A DNA stretch of 64,000 nucleotides from Couchioplanes caeruleus (GCF_023499255.1 NZ_CP092183.1:1867501-1931500); one strand, 5' to 3'. Shown: positions 32,605-43,422, numbered from the stretch's first letter. Program-made: numbers and translations. Notes: generated by a model not told the origin, from the letters alone.

Positions 32605-32823
32605 GTGAGCACGCAGATCCTCGAGCGCCCGGAGACGAAGGACGCCGACACCGGGCCGGAGATGTTCCACTACGTGCGCAAGGAGAAGATCGCGGAGAGC
32701 GCCGTCATGGGCACGTTCGTGGTGGCGCTCTGCGGGGAGAAGTTCCCGGTGACCAAGTCGCCGAAGCCCGGTTCGCCGGTGTGCCCGCAGTGCAAGGAGA
32801 TCTACGAGGCGATGCAGGTCTGA
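32605..32823 (+). CDS. DUF3039 protein (small zinc-finger-like)
   Basis: A 72-residue DUF3039 protein. It contains MFHYVRKEKIAESAVMGTFV, ALCGEKFPVTKSPKPGSPVC and PVCPQCKEIYEAM, with CxxC and upstream Cys forming a probable zinc site. Function is unknown. GTG at 32605 has GAGAGG about 9 bases upstream. The membrane channel gene follows 25 bases later on the same strand, so they may be cotranscribed. Confidence 0.9.
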   Translation: MSTQILERPETKDADTGPEMFHYVRKEKIAESAVMGTFVVALCGEKFPVTKSPKPGSPVCPQCKEIYEAMQV

Positions 32824-32848
32824 ACCACCATCACCACGGGGGAGACAC

Positions 32849-33463
32849 GTGACGGCGAGCCACACCCTGCTCGTCGCGGACCTCATCGGTGTGGCGGTCT
32901 TCGCGGCCTCCGGTGCCAGCGCCGCGGTCGCGAAGCGCCTCGACCTGTTCGGCGTGGCCTTCGTCGGCTTCGTGGCGGCTCTCGGCGGCGGCATCCTGCG
33001 CGACCTGGTGCTCGACGCGGTGCCACCGCTCGCCTTCGCCGACTGGCGGTACGCGATCACGGCCGTCAGCGCCTCGATGGCCGTCTTCTGGCTGCACCCG
33101 CACTTCAACCGGCTGCGGCGTACGGTGCTGCTGCTGGATGCCGCCGGCCTGGGCCTGTTCACGGTCACCGGCACGCTCAAGGCCATCGACGCCGGGATGC
33201 CGGCGGTGGGCGCCTGCCTGATCGGCATGCTCACCGGCATCGGCGGCGGCCTCGCGCGTGACCTGCTCACCGGCGAGATCCCGGTGGTGCTGCAGCGCGA
33301 CATCTACGCGGTGGTCGCGCTCGGCGGCGCCGTCGCGGTCACCGTGATGAGCCGCCTGGGCGTCGCCGATCCGGTCACCCTGGCCCTCGCGGCGGCCGTG
33401 ATGATGTCGGTACGGATGCTCGCCCTGTACCGCCGCTGGTCCGCCCCGGTGGCCGTGCCGTAG
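32849..33463 (+). CDS. TRIC-type (YadS/UPF0126) cation channel family protein
   Basis: A 204-residue membrane protein with an internal duplication: GVAVFAASGASAAVAKRLDL with GFVAALGGGILRDLVLDAVP, and the second GLFTVTGTLKAIDAGMPAVG with MLTGIGGGLARDLLTGEIPV. The repeated GGGxxRDLL is the UPF0126/TRIC signature. Bacterial members are trimeric K+-permeable channels. GTG at 32849 follows GGGGGAG. The gene ends before a hairpin. Confidence 0.9.
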   Translation: MTASHTLLVADLIGVAVFAASGASAAVAKRLDLFGVAFVGFVAALGGGILRDLVLDAVPPLAFADWRYAITAVSASMAVFWLHPHFNRLRRTVLLLDAAGLGLFTVTGTLKAIDAGMPAVGACLIGMLTGIGGGLARDLLTGEIPVVLQRDIYAVVALGGAVAVTVMSRLGVADPVTLALAAAVMMSVRMLALYRRWSAPVAVP

Positions 33464-33526
33464 CCCCGCCGCCGTCGATGGCGCGGTGGCCGTGCGGTGG
33501 TCGCCGCCGCCGCTATGCTGGGGTTC

Positions 33527-33555
33527 GCCTCCGCGGCATTCCGCGGGGGCGTTTT
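33527..33555 (+). terminator. Hairpin terminator after the TRIC gene
   Basis: A 10-bp stem (GCCTCCGCGG, 33527-33536, with 33541-33550; one T-G pair) has a CATT loop and is followed by GTTTT. It ends just before the helicase gene. Confidence 0.75.
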
Positions 33556-33581
33556 GCTGATGTGGAAGGGATCGTCGCAGC

Positions 33582-35312
33582 TTGAGTCCGCCGTTGCCGA
33601 ACCTGGAGACCTTCCCGCCGCTGCGTGACTGGCAGCGCAAGGCGCTGGTGAAATACCTGCGCAACCGAACCGCCGACTTCATGGCGGTCGCGACCCCGGG
33701 CGCCGGCAAGACCACGTTCGCCCTGCGCATCGCGGCCGAGCTGCTCTCCGACGGCACGGTCGAGGCGGTCACCGTGGTCTGCCCCACCGAGCACCTGAAG
33801 ACCCAGTGGTCACAGGCGGCGGCCCGGGTCGGCATCCAGCTCGATTCGGCGTTCCGCAACTCCGACGTGCACAGCTCCCGCGACTTCCACGGGGCGGTCC
33901 TCACGTACGCCCAGGTCGGCATGGCGCCGGCCGTGCACCGCCGGCGCACCATGACCCGCCGCACGATGGTCATCCTCGACGAGATCCACCACGCCGGCGA
34001 TTCCCGCTCCTGGGGCGACGGCGTCAAGCAGGCCTTCGACCAGGCCGAGCGGCGGCTGATGCTCACGGGTACGCCGTTCCGCTCCGACGACAACCCCATC
34101 CCGTTCGTCGAGTACGAGCGCGGTCAGGACGGCCTCCAGCGCTCCCGCTCCGACTCGGTGTACGGCTACAGCGACGCCTTGCGCGACGGCGTCGTCCGGC
34201 CGGTCATCTTCCTCGCGTACTCGGGAGAGACCCGCTGGCGCACCAGCGCGGGCGACGAGCTGGCGGCCCGCCTCGGCGAGCCGATGACCAAGGACCTCAT
34301 CGCCCAGGCGTGGCGTACGGCCCTCGACCACCGCGGCGACTGGATGCCCCAGGTGATGCGGGCGGCGGACGCGCGCCTGTCCCGGCTGCGCTCGCACGGC
34401 ATGACCGACGCCGGCGGCCTGGTCATCGCCAGCGATCAGCAGTCCGCCCGCGCGTACGCCAAGCTGCTGGACGAGATCACCGGCGAGAAGGCGGCGGTGG
34501 TCCTCTCCGACGACCAGGGCGCCTCCGCGCGCATCGCCGAGTTCGCCCGCTCCGAGCAGCGCTGGCTCGTCGCGGTCCGGATGGTCTCCGAGGGCGTCGA
34601 CATCCCCCGCCTCGCCGTCGGCGTGTACGCGACCAGCGCCTCCACGCCCCTCTACTTCGCGCAGGCCATCGGCCGCTTCGTCCGCGCCCGCCGTACGGGC
34701 GAGACGGCGACGGTGTTCCTGCCCAGCGTCCCGCACCTGCTCGGCCTCGCCAGCGAGATGGAAGCCCAGCGCGACCACATCCTCGGCGCCCCGAAGGACC
34801 CGGACGGCCTCGACGACGCCCTGCTCGAACGGGCCCAGCGGGCCGAGGACGCGGAGGGCGAGCTCGAGAAACGCTTCGAGGCGCTGTCGGCCACGGCGGA
34901 GCTCGACCAGGTCATCTACGACGGCACCTCGTTCGGCACGGGGGCCCGTACGGGCACGCCCGAGGAGGAGGAGTACCTGGGGCTGCCGGGCCTGCTCACC
35001 CCGGACCAGGTCTCGGTCCTGCTGAACAAGCGCCAGTCGGAGCAGATGGCGGCCCAGAAACGCGCGGCCGCGGCGGCGCCCAAGGAGTCCGTACCGGCCC
35101 AGCGCGAGCCGGTCGCCACGATGAGCGCGGCGGAGCGCCGCGTGGCGCTGAGGCGGCAGCTGAACACGCTGGTGGCCGCGCACCACCACCGGACCAACCT
35201 GCCGCACGGAAAGATCCACGCGGAGCTCCGGCGGCTGTGCGGGGGGCCGCCGAGCGCGCAGGCGACGATCGAGCAGCTCGAGGAGCGGATCGCCACCATC
35301 CAGACGCTCTGA
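33582..35312 (+). CDS. DEAD/DEAH-box helicase (superfamily 2)
   Basis: A 576-residue helicase. Motif I is TPGAGKT (38-44), motif II DEIHH (133-137), motif III TGTPFRSDD, and the C-terminal RecA lobe has VRMVSEGVDIPRLAVG and motif VI QAIGRFVRARRTGE. The N-terminal FPPLRDWQRKALVKYL is the Q-like entry. It resembles the helicase (R) subunit of restriction systems, but no methylase or nuclease gene is nearby, and actinomycetes carry it as a stand-alone gene. The start is TTG at 33582 with GGAAGGG upstream. The C-terminal 100 residues (SQMAAQ-type and VAAHHHRTNLPHGKIHAELR) are family-specific. Confidence 0.92.
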   Translation: MSPPLPNLETFPPLRDWQRKALVKYLRNRTADFMAVATPGAGKTTFALRIAAELLSDGTVEAVTVVCPTEHLKTQWSQAAARVGIQLDSAFRNSDVHSSRDFHGAVLTYAQVGMAPAVHRRRTMTRRTMVILDEIHHAGDSRSWGDGVKQAFDQAERRLMLTGTPFRSDDNPIPFVEYERGQDGLQRSRSDSVYGYSDALRDGVVRPVIFLAYSGETRWRTSAGDELAARLGEPMTKDLIAQAWRTALDHRGDWMPQVMRAADARLSRLRSHGMTDAGGLVIASDQQSARAYAKLLDEITGEKAAVVLSDDQGASARIAEFARSEQRWLVAVRMVSEGVDIPRLAVGVYATSASTPLYFAQAIGRFVRARRTGETATVFLPSVPHLLGLASEMEAQRDHILGAPKDPDGLDDALLERAQRAEDAEGELEKRFEALSATAELDQVIYDGTSFGTGARTGTPEEEEYLGLPGLLTPDQVSVLLNKRQSEQMAAQKRAAAAAPKESVPAQREPVATMSAAERRVALRRQLNTLVAAHHHRTNLPHGKIHAELRRLCGGPPSAQATIEQLEERIATIQTL

Positions 35313-35651
35313 GACCGGGCCGCTCCGCCGCGCTCCTGGGCGCTGTCGGCTCCCGTGGGCCCTCGCCGGGCTTCGGGAGTATGGCTGCTCCGGGGTGGCT
35401 GGCTGGGGTCGGGGGGCGGGCTACGGGCCTGCTGGCGTCGCGGAGGTCGCGCGCTGGGTCCGGCCGGCATAGCGGGGCCGTCGGCGATGCGCCGGGGCTG
35501 GCGTGCGGCCGGTGCGCCGGTGTGGCGGTGTGGCGGTGGTGATGCGTCCGGCTGGTGTGCGGGCATGTTGCCGTGCGCCGGTGCGGCGTGGTGATGCGTC
35601 CGGCTGGTGTCGTGGGCGGCCGGTTGGCGTCGCGGCGGGTGGGCACGGAAA
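35313..35651. other. Gene-free interval after the helicase
   Basis: No gene is supported. The region contains an imperfect direct repeat, GTGATGCGTCCGGCTGGTGT, near 35536 and 35590, and GGCGGTGTGGCGGTG units. Open frames on both strands are composition artefacts. Confidence 0.6.
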
Positions 35652-35679
35652 AAGGGCGCCCCCACACCGGGGCGCCCTT
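35652..35679. terminator. Hairpin terminator, minus-strand DUF7455 gene (bidirectional)
   Basis: An 11-bp stem (AAGGGCGCCCC, 35652-35662, with 35669-35679) has loop CACACC. Read on the minus strand it is followed by TTTTTCCG, a good T-run. It lies 21 bases past the DUF7455 stop. Confidence 0.9.
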
Positions 35680-35700
35680 CCCTTGCTTGTTTGGGGGGTT

Positions 35701-35940
35701 CTAGTTGGAGTTAGACATCATGTCCGCGCCGCGCCACGTGAACTCGGGGTCGGCCGCGTACTGCACCGCGATCTTCACCAGGTCCTCGGCGTACCTGTTG
35801 GCGTGGTGTCCGCAGAACACCAGCTCGCCGCCACCAGCCAGGGTCAAACGGAGCTTCCCGGCTGCATTGCAGCGGTCGCACCGTTCATCGGCTGCTGTTC
35901 CGGCCACGCTTCCCGCCGGCGGCGTGAGAGTCGGGGTCAT
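35701..35940 (-). CDS. DUF7455 small zinc-ribbon-like protein
   Basis: A 79-residue protein. After a Pro/Thr-rich start comes the core ERCDRCNAAGKLRLTLAGGG ELVFCGHHANRYAE (split here for length), with CxxC and CGHH as a probable zinc site. This is the DUF7455 pattern of actinobacteria; its function is unknown. ATG at 35940 is chosen because AGAGGAGGAAGG lies directly upstream; the frame is open to 35973. It is near sigA, as a similar small gene is in mycobacteria. Confidence 0.87.
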   Translation of the reverse strand: MTPTLTPPAGSVAGTAADERCDRCNAAGKLRLTLAGGGELVFCGHHANRYAEDLVKIAVQYAADPEFTWRGADMMSNSN

Positions 35941-36581
35941 CGCCTTCCTCCTCTGGTCGTCACCGATGAACATGTTCCTCGGCTACTGCTCACCCATCGT
36001 GCAACACCCTTGGCCGTTGCAGCCTTCCCACTGTGCCCTGGGGGGACCCAAGTCACACGTGGTCCGGCTAGTGTGCCGTGCCCCAAGGGTGCCACGTCAA
36101 CGATCACTTCTGCACAACGGTCTGATGACCACCCGATGATGTACGGGTAGTGACCAAAAGGGCACCGGATGTTGACGGAAGGGCCCATCGTCCAGTACTG
36201 ATCAAGCTGTCCGTGCCTGTACCCAAAATGCTGATCTTGAGCCGCGCCGCGCCGGAACGGGGCGTCCGAGGAGGGGGCGGACCCCATCCGCGGAGGGGGG
36301 CGAACCCCTATCCGGAGCAACCGACGAGCGGCCGCCCGTTCGCAGCAACGACCGATCGAGCGCCGCCCGCAGCGAGCGTGGCCCGTAGCGAGCGCCGCCC
36401 GCAGCGAGCGCCGCCCGCAGCGAGCGCCGCCCGTAGCGAGCGTGGCCCGCAGCGAGCGCCGCCCGTAGCGAGCGTGGCCCGTAGCGAGCGCCGCCCGCAG
36501 CGAGCGTGGCCCGGCGTGAAGCAGTCCCGCCGGCGCCATGACGGCCGCCGGCGGGGGAGAGCTTCGAAATCCCGGTGCCGC
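35941..36581. other. 640-bp gene-free interval with 16-bp repeats
   Basis: The right-hand part of the interval is a 16-bp repeat array beyond the sigA stop. The left part (35941-36240) is less GC-rich and is the likely promoter region of the DUF7455 gene; I see no gene or RNA in it. Confidence 0.65.
36356..36515. repeat. 16-bp tandem array, about 10 copies
   Basis: The unit GCGAGCGCCGCCCGCA recurs every 16 bases with variants (GTGG for CCGC; GTA for GCA). Full copies start at 36372, 36388 and so on to 36500, with one degenerate copy before. It lies just downstream of the sigA stop. A period of 16 rules out an in-frame repeat protein. Confidence 0.9.
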
Positions 36582-38159
<1,578 letters not shown>

Positions 38160-38414
38160 GAATGACCTTCCGGAGGGCGATGGAGCACGGCCATGGGGCC
38201 CAGCGCAGCACGCGGCGAAACGAGGCTGGCCGGTGGGTGTGGGAGCCCGCGGGTCGCGGACGGGCCTGGCGAGCGGGTGTCCGTGAAGCGTGGGCAGGGG
38301 TGAATTGTAGCGCCGTCCAGCGAGATCCTCCCGCCGCAGCACGCCGCGGGGGGTCGCCGACCTCGCTGCAGGGGTGGGGCGGGAGAATGGTAGCCGCTGA
38401 AAGGGCGGTGTGGA

Positions 38415-39233
38415 GTGGCTGAGAACCCCGGATCATCGACGCCGGAGGACCTGCTCGCGGTGGCCGTACGGATCGCCCGGGAGGCCGCCGGCACGGCGCG
38501 GCGCATGCGCGCCGAGGCCATCACCGACGTGCAGACCAAGAGCACCGACACGGACGTCGTGACGGCGGCGGACCGGGCCGTCGAGCGTCAGGTCGTGGAG
38601 GCGCTGCGGCGCGAGCGCCCGGGCGACGGCGTGCTGGGCGAGGAGTACGGCGACAGCACCGCGTCCACCGGCGCGGTCCGCTGGATCCTCGACCCGATCG
38701 ACGGCACGGTGAACTACCTGTACGGGCTCCCGCAGTACGCCGTGTCCCTCGCCGCGGAGGTCGAGGGCACAGTGGTCGCCGGAGTGGTGCACAACGCCGC
38801 CACAGGGGACGAGTGGACGGCCACGCTGGGCGGCGGCGCGTGGCGTGGCGAGCGACGTTTGCGCGGCTCGGCGCGTACGACGCTCGACCAGGCGCTCGTG
38901 GGTACGGGCTTCGGGTACGACTCGGCGCGCCGGGCGCATCAGGGCGCGGTGGTGGCCCAGTTGATCACCCGAGTGCGTGACATCCGGCGGTTCGGCGCGG
39001 CGTCGCTGGATCTGTGCATGGCGGCGGAGGGCAGCCTCGACGCGTACTTCGAGAAGGGGCTCAACCCGTGGGACCACGCCGCGGGCGGGCTGGTCGCGAC
39101 CGAGGCGGGGCTGCGGGTGTCCGGACTCGACGGTCATCCGGCCGGCAAGGACATGCTCGTGGCCGCCCCGCCGGCGCTCTTCCCGGCGCTGCACGACGTG
39201 CTCGTCGAGCTGGACGCCGCAGGAGGCCCCTGA
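38415..39233 (+). CDS. suhB: Inositol monophosphatase family protein (SuhB-like)
   Basis: A 272-residue Mg2+-dependent phosphatase. Metal ligands are Glu76 (VLGEEYGD), Asp93 and Asp96 (LDPIDGTVN) and the Asp of [10 protein letters not shown]. Actinomycete members dephosphorylate inositol phosphate and related sugar phosphates for inositol lipid or mycothiol supply. GTG at 38415 is the longest supported start; a ribosome site is weak (AAGGGCGG). Divergent from sigA. Confidence 0.92.
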   Translation: MAENPGSSTPEDLLAVAVRIAREAAGTARRMRAEAITDVQTKSTDTDVVTAADRAVERQVVEALRRERPGDGVLGEEYGDSTASTGAVRWILDPIDGTVNYLYGLPQYAVSLAAEVEGTVVAGVVHNAATGDEWTATLGGGAWRGERRLRGSARTTLDQALVGTGFGYDSARRAHQGAVVAQLITRVRDIRRFGAASLDLCMAAEGSLDAYFEKGLNPWDHAAGGLVATEAGLRVSGLDGHPAGKDMLVAAPPALFPALHDVLVELDAAGGP

Positions 39234-39279
39234 CCGTCCGTGGCGGCCGGGGTGGCCTGACCCTGCGGCGGCCTCGGTG

Positions 39280-39306
39280 AGGCCCTCAGGCGCCGCCTGA
39301 GGGCCT
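39280..39306. terminator. Hairpin between convergent suhB and cei-like genes
   Basis: A 12-bp stem (AGGCCCTCAGGC, 39280-39291, with 39295-39306) has a 3-base loop. It lies between stops at 39233 and 39318 and could end both transcripts. There is no T-tract. Confidence 0.75.
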
Positions 39307-39317
39307 GCGGGAAGGGG

Positions 39318-39857
39318 TCAGGAGTCCTTCTTGACCGGAGCGGCGCACGCACCCGGCGGGAGCTGCGGCTCGCTGAGCTCGACGAGCGACTGGTTGACCT
39401 CGGTCGTCGTGGCGAGCTGCTGGAACCGGCCGCCGATGACGATGTCCACGACGGCGCCCTTGCGCTTGGCGCTGTACTGCGGGTCGGCCTGGTTGAGGAA
39501 ATACGCCCGCAGCAGCCAGGCCGAGCCGACCGCGTCGGGGCCGTACCGCAGGATCGCCACGCCGTCGAACTTCTTGTTGTTCTCGGCCGGCTTCTGGGTC
39601 TGGAACCGCCGGTTCTTGAAGTCGTTGGTGACCCGGTCGGCGAGGCCGGCCTGGTCGGTCCCGTTGAGGATCTTGACCGTGACCTCCTGCGGGTCGTCCG
39701 GCAGCTTCACGTTCGCCATCACCGAGCCCTCGGGGCATCCGCCGCCGGCCACGGCACCGCCCTGGGTGTCGCGGACCAGCGCCACGACGACGAAGACCAC
39801 CGCCGCGACGGCGAGGACGCCGACCACGACGAGCGCTCGGACGCGCGCAAAGCTCAT
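39318..39857 (-). CDS. cei: LytR_C-domain membrane protein (Cei-like)
   Basis: A 179-residue protein with one N-terminal membrane helix (ALVVVGVLAVAAVVFVVVAL) and an extracytoplasmic LytR_C domain (VTVKILNGTDQAGLADRVTN to VDIVIGGRFQQL). A Cys pair (GGGCPEG, PGACAAP) may form a disulfide. In M. tuberculosis the gene in the same place (Rv2700, cei) is needed for envelope integrity, which supports a similar role. ATG at 39857; GGGAG lies 9 bases upstream. It is convergent with suhB. Confidence 0.85.
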   Translation of the reverse strand: MSFARVRALVVVGVLAVAAVVFVVVALVRDTQGGAVAGGGCPEGSVMANVKLPDDPQEVTVKILNGTDQAGLADRVTNDFKNRRFQTQKPAENNKKFDGVAILRYGPDAVGSAWLLRAYFLNQADPQYSAKRKGAVVDIVIGGRFQQLATTTEVNQSLVELSEPQLPPGACAAPVKKDS

Positions 39858-40264
39858 GGGTGCAGTACTCCCGCCTCGGGTGTGCGTCGTCCTCGGTGAC
39901 GCCACGGTCTGCGGTGAGGTTAGCGTCTGCCCGCCACGCCCGCGGCGTCTGCCCGCCACGCGCACGGAAAGAGGGAACGTTTCCCGGCGCGGCGACGATG
40001 ATCCACGCCGCTGGGCCCCTACCTTGATGTCGCCTCAGTCACATCGGGAACAATTGGCCGCCCGCGGACGTACAAGCGTCCCGCGAGGGCGGTAAGGTGC
40101 CGCGTTTGCCGGGGCAGTTTCACGAGGGGGTGGGGGCGCCTCGGCGGATGGCCGTTCCCCTGCGGTTCGGGTCAGGGAGAAAAGTCCGTCAGAACGGGAA
40201 CCGATACGTCGTCGCCGGCGTTACTTACGCCAAGTGACACATCGATACAGGAGAGTGAACACCG
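39858..40264. other. 407-bp intergenic region between divergent cei-like and DUF4193 genes
   Basis: No gene or RNA is seen. The right end (about 40170-40262) has AT-richer stretches ahead of the DUF4193 gene and probably holds its promoter; a CAGGAGAG ribosome site starts at 40249. Confidence 0.6.
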
Positions 40265-40561
40265 ATGGCCACCGACTACGACGCCCCGCGTCGCGACGAG
40301 GTCGACCTCGGCGAGGACAGCCTCGAGGAACTCAAGGCCCGCCGCGCCGACTCGCAGTCGGGCGCAGTGGACGTCGACGAGGTCGAGGTCGCGGAGAGCT
40401 TCGAGCTTCCCGGCGCCGACCTGGCCGACGAGGAACTGACCGTCAAGGTGCTGCCGATGCAGACCGACGAGTTCCGCTGCGCCCGTTGTTTCCTCGTGCA
40501 TCACCGCAGCCAGCTGGCGGTCGAGCGCAACGGGGAACTGATCTGCCGCGAGTGCGCCTGA
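40265..40561 (+). CDS. DUF4193 protein
   Basis: A 98-residue acidic protein starting MATDYDAPRRDEVDLGEDSL and ending in a zinc-ribbon-like segment: EFRCARCFLVHHRSQLA and ELICRECA (two CxxC). This is the DUF4193 family, restricted to actinobacteria and of unknown function. It lies in the sigA-dut block as in mycobacteria. ATG at 40265 follows CAGGAGAG. Confidence 0.93.
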   Translation: MATDYDAPRRDEVDLGEDSLEELKARRADSQSGAVDVDEVEVAESFELPGADLADEELTVKVLPMQTDEFRCARCFLVHHRSQLAVERNGELICRECA

Positions 40562-40591
40562 CCCGCGTACCCGTCGCAGGAGCGACACCCA

Positions 40592-40614
40592 CCCGGCCGT
40601 CGCCGACGGCCGGG
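40592..40614 (+). terminator. Hairpin after DUF4193
   Basis: Inverted repeat CCCGGCCGTCG (40592-40602) and CGACGGCCGGG (40604-40614). The outer nine pairs give a stable stem with loop CGCCG. It is 30 bases after the DUF4193 stop and has no T-tract. Confidence 0.65.
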
Positions 40615-40722
40615 CGCCGAGCGAAGCCCGATGGGCTGCAAGCGCGGCGTGTGACCCGTGTGCCCGCCGGTCCGGCGGGGTAAAGGGTCGCTGACGGCAG
40701 ACGAACGGGGAGGTCGACCACC

Positions 40723-41520
40723 ATGAGCCGCCCAGACGACAACTCGGCACCGACCGCAGAGGCGGGGCGTGAGCTCATGAAGGTCGACCCGGCAGAGCCG
40801 CCGGAGGCGGCCGATGCCGAGATCGGCGCGACCGTGGCCGCGCTGACCGCCGACGACCTGGAGCCGGAGAAGCGCCGGCGCCTGCTCGGCCGGCTGGTCG
40901 GCGACGTCCGCCGCCGCGGGCTGGGGCAGATGTTCCGGCCGAAGGCGGCGATCCGCTGGATGGCCGACGTCGTCGCCGACGTGGCGCCGCACGTGCCGAT
41001 CCGTGATCTCGAGACGCTGCGCCGCCATCACGACGGCCTCGAGGGCGACGACCTCGCCGAACGCCTCGTCCGCAACGCCGCCCGGGCAACGGCCGGGGTG
41101 GGCGCGGCCGGCGGCGGCGTGGCCTCGCTGGAATGGGCCGTGACGCCCACGCTGCTCTCGGCTCCCGTCCTGCTCGCCGCCGAGACGGTCGCCGTGGTCG
41201 CCATCGAGCTGAAGCTGATCGGCGAGCTGCACGAGGTGTACGGCCGGTCGGTCGCCGGCACCGGCGGGCAGAAGTCCGCCGCTTTGATCCAGTCCTGGTC
41301 CGGCGGGCGCGGCGTGAACCCGCTCGTACCGGGCGTCGGGGTCGCGACGGTGCTCGGCACGGCGGCCCGCAAGGAACTCCAGTCGTCGCTGCTGCGCCGC
41401 TTCGGGCGCAATCTGACCACGATGGGGCCGCTGCTCACCGGCGCGGCCGTGGCGGGCTACCTGAACCGCCGGGCCACGCAGAACCTCGGCGAGAAGCTGA
41501 TGAAGGACCTCCGCAGGTAA
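40723..41520 (+). CDS. Conserved membrane-associated protein of unknown function
   Basis: A 265-residue protein. The N-terminal 100 residues are charged (EPEKRRRLLGRLVGDVRRRG), and three weakly hydrophobic stretches follow (TAGVGAAGGGVASLEWAV; LLSAPVLLAAETVAVVAIEL; GPLLTGAAVAGYLN). The middle (IELKLIGELHEVYGRSVAGT) resembles the EcsC-like group of peripheral membrane proteins, but I am not certain. ATG at 40723 follows GGGGAGG. It converges on the DUF3093 gene. Confidence 0.7.
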   Translation: MSRPDDNSAPTAEAGRELMKVDPAEPPEAADAEIGATVAALTADDLEPEKRRRLLGRLVGDVRRRGLGQMFRPKAAIRWMADVVADVAPHVPIRDLETLRRHHDGLEGDDLAERLVRNAARATAGVGAAGGGVASLEWAVTPTLLSAPVLLAAETVAVVAIELKLIGELHEVYGRSVAGTGGQKSAALIQSWSGGRGVNPLVPGVGVATVLGTAARKELQSSLLRRFGRNLTTMGPLLTGAAVAGYLNRRATQNLGEKLMKDLRR

Positions 41521-41535
41521 CCGCGCGGGGCTGCC

Positions 41536-42021
41536 CTAAGCGCGGCCGCGGGCCGCCAGCAGCGCGGTCGCCAGCTCCACCGGGTGGCGCGTACTGACCA
41601 CCCAGAACGGGGTGGGGTCGGCGGGGTCGTCGAGCACCACCTGCACCGCCCCCCTGATCCAGGGACGCTGCACCACGAAGGCGAGCGGGTGCGAGCCCAC
41701 GCCCAGCACCTCGCGCTTGCCGTCCGCGTCCAGCGCGACGACGTCGGCGATCACCGTCAGCGGCAGCCGCGCGTCGTCCACCTGGAACTCCGTCGTGGTG
41801 ACCGCCACCCGGATGCGCCCCAGCCACCAGGGCAGCAGGGCGGAGAGCGGGAGCAGGACGGCGAACGGCAGCCAGGCGCGTACGCCCGCACCGCCCATCC
41901 AGATCTCGGCCGCCAGCAGGAACCCGACCCCGAGCGCGACCGGCCACATCCACCACGGAGCGTGCAGCCGTTCGGCGTACGCCGCGGCCGCGACCGTGCG
42001 CGCGGAGGGCTCGGGTGTCAC
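41536..42021 (-). CDS. DUF3093 membrane protein
   Basis: A 161-residue protein with two membrane helices (WPVALGVGFLLAAEIWM and WLPFAVLLPLSALLPWWLG) and a C-terminal beta-rich cytoplasmic part. The YAERLHAPWWMWPVALG start and the C-terminal PFWVVSTRHPVELATAL match DUF3093. Function is unknown. GTG at 42021 has a poor ribosome site. It is divergent from dut (93-base gap), as in mycobacteria. Confidence 0.87.
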   Translation of the reverse strand: MTPEPSARTVAAAAYAERLHAPWWMWPVALGVGFLLAAEIWMGGAGVRAWLPFAVLLPLSALLPWWLGRIRVAVTTTEFQVDDARLPLTVIADVVALDADGKREVLGVGSHPLAFVVQRPWIRGAVQVVLDDPADPTPFWVVSTRHPVELATALLAARGRA

Positions 42022-42114
42022 GCTGGTGAGGGTACGGCGCGCCTCCGTCCGCGCTGACGGCAGGATGGCAGGGTGAGTGCCGCCCCGATCCGATCGACGT
42101 GAAGGACTTCCGCC

Positions 42115-42609
42115 GTGGACATCCAGGTCCGACTCCTCGACCCCGGCCTGCCGCTGCCGGCGTACGCCCACCCCGGTGACGCCGGCGCCGACCTGTACGC
42201 GGCCGAGAGCGTGGAGCTGGCCCCCGGTGAGTGGAAGCTCGTGCCGACCGGCGTCGCGATCGCGCTCCCGGAGGGTTACGCCGGGCTCGTGCACCCGCGC
42301 TCGGGGCTGGCCGCCCGCCTGGGCGTGACGGTCCTCAACGCGCCCGGTACGGTCGACGCCGGTTACCGCGGCGAGATCCTGGTGAATCTCATCAATCACG
42401 ACCGGGAGAACACCGTCAAGATCTCCCGGGGTGACCGCATCGCCCAGCTGGTCGTCCAGCGGGTCGAGCGGGCCGTGTTCCACGTCGTCGACGAGCTCGC
42501 CGGCAGCGTGCGTGGCGCGGGTGGCCACGGCTCCACCGGCGGCCACGGGGCGCTGCCGGAGCAGGGTAAGGGATCCGTGGAGACGCCGGCCGCGCCCGGA
42601 GCCCGCTGA
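42115..42609 (+). CDS. dut: Deoxyuridine 5'-triphosphate nucleotidohydrolase
   Basis: A 164-residue trimeric dUTPase that turns dUTP into dUMP, limiting uracil in DNA and feeding thymidylate synthesis. All five motifs are present: GDAGADL (21-27), PRSGLA (61-66), [13 protein letters not shown] (75-87, catalytic Asp81), RGDRIAQLV (105-113) and [10 protein letters not shown] (133-142). A 20-residue Pro/Ala/Gly tail follows motif V. GTG at 42115 follows AAGGA. Confidence 0.97.
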   Translation: MDIQVRLLDPGLPLPAYAHPGDAGADLYAAESVELAPGEWKLVPTGVAIALPEGYAGLVHPRSGLAARLGVTVLNAPGTVDAGYRGEILVNLINHDRENTVKISRGDRIAQLVVQRVERAVFHVVDELAGSVRGAGGHGSTGGHGALPEQGKGSVETPAAPGAR

Positions 42610-42681
42610 CGGATCTCGCAGGCCGGGCCCGGCGACGGTCCGGCGCAGCAGAAGCTTGAAGATCGGGAAGGTGGCAAGCAG

Positions 42682-43398
42682 ATGTTCTCCCGCAAGCGCG
42701 GAGGCCCGCGGCACGTACGCCCGGACGACGCGCCCCAGACGGCGGCCCTCGCCCAGAGCATGGGTGACCTGCCGCCGGCGCCCGAGTTCGGCCCCTGGGA
42801 CGGCGCGCAGGCGCCCGAGGGGGTCCAGCGCCTCGACCTCGGCAGCCTGCTGATCCCCGCGGTCGAGGGGGTCGAGGTGCGGGTGCAGGCCAACCCGGAC
42901 GGCGGGGTCGAGCAGGTCGTGCTCGTGCACGGCAACAGCGCCCTGCAGCTGGGCGCGTTCGCGGCGCCGCGTACGGAAGGGATCTGGGACGAGATCCGCG
43001 AGGAGATCGCCGCGGCGATGAAGGCCGACGGCGCGTCGCCGGTCGAGTTCGAGGGGCCGTACGGCGTCGAGCTGGCGGCGCGGGTCAACACGCCCGAGGG
43101 CCCGGCCGACGTCCGCTTCGTGGGCGTGGACGGGCCGCGCTGGATGGTGCGGGCGCTGTTCCAGGGGCTCGCGGCCGCCGATCCCAGCCAGGAGGGCGTG
43201 CTCGGCGAGTGCCTGCGCGGGCTGGTCGTGGTCCGGGACGACGAGGCCCGCCCGGTGCGTGAGGCCCTGCCGCTGCGGCTGCCGCGGGAGATGGCCCAGG
43301 CCGCCGAGGAGCACGCCCACGAGCACGAGGACCCGACGCCGCCGGACGTGGCGCGCAACCAGCAGATGCCGGGTACGAACGGGCGCCACGCGCGCTGA
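42682..43398 (+). CDS. DUF3710 protein
   Basis: A 238-residue protein. It starts MFSRKRGGPRHVRPDD and contains DUF3710 segments RLDLGSLLIPAVEGVEVRVQ, LQLGAFAAPRTEGIWDEIRE and VDGPRWMVRALFQGLAA. Ends are disordered; the tail is rich in Glu/His. Function is unknown, and the gene follows dut in actinobacteria. ATG at 42682, with GGGAAGG upstream. A large palindrome follows the stop. Confidence 0.9.
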   Translation: MFSRKRGGPRHVRPDDAPQTAALAQSMGDLPPAPEFGPWDGAQAPEGVQRLDLGSLLIPAVEGVEVRVQANPDGGVEQVVLVHGNSALQLGAFAAPRTEGIWDEIREEIAAAMKADGASPVEFEGPYGVELAARVNTPEGPADVRFVGVDGPRWMVRALFQGLAAADPSQEGVLGECLRGLVVVRDDEARPVREALPLRLPREMAQAAEEHAHEHEDPTPPDVARNQQMPGTNGRHAR

Positions 43399-43422
43399 CC
43401 GGTGCCCGCCGGTCGAGGTGAT

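Noticed and set aside
33582..35312. Helicase considered as the R subunit of a restriction system
   Set aside because: No methylase, specificity or nuclease gene lies beside it, and it resembles stand-alone actinomycete helicases in the sigA neighbourhood.
35313..35651. Possible small ORFs after the helicase
   Set aside because: Open frames exist on both strands but are short, Gly/Arg-rich and have no ribosome site.
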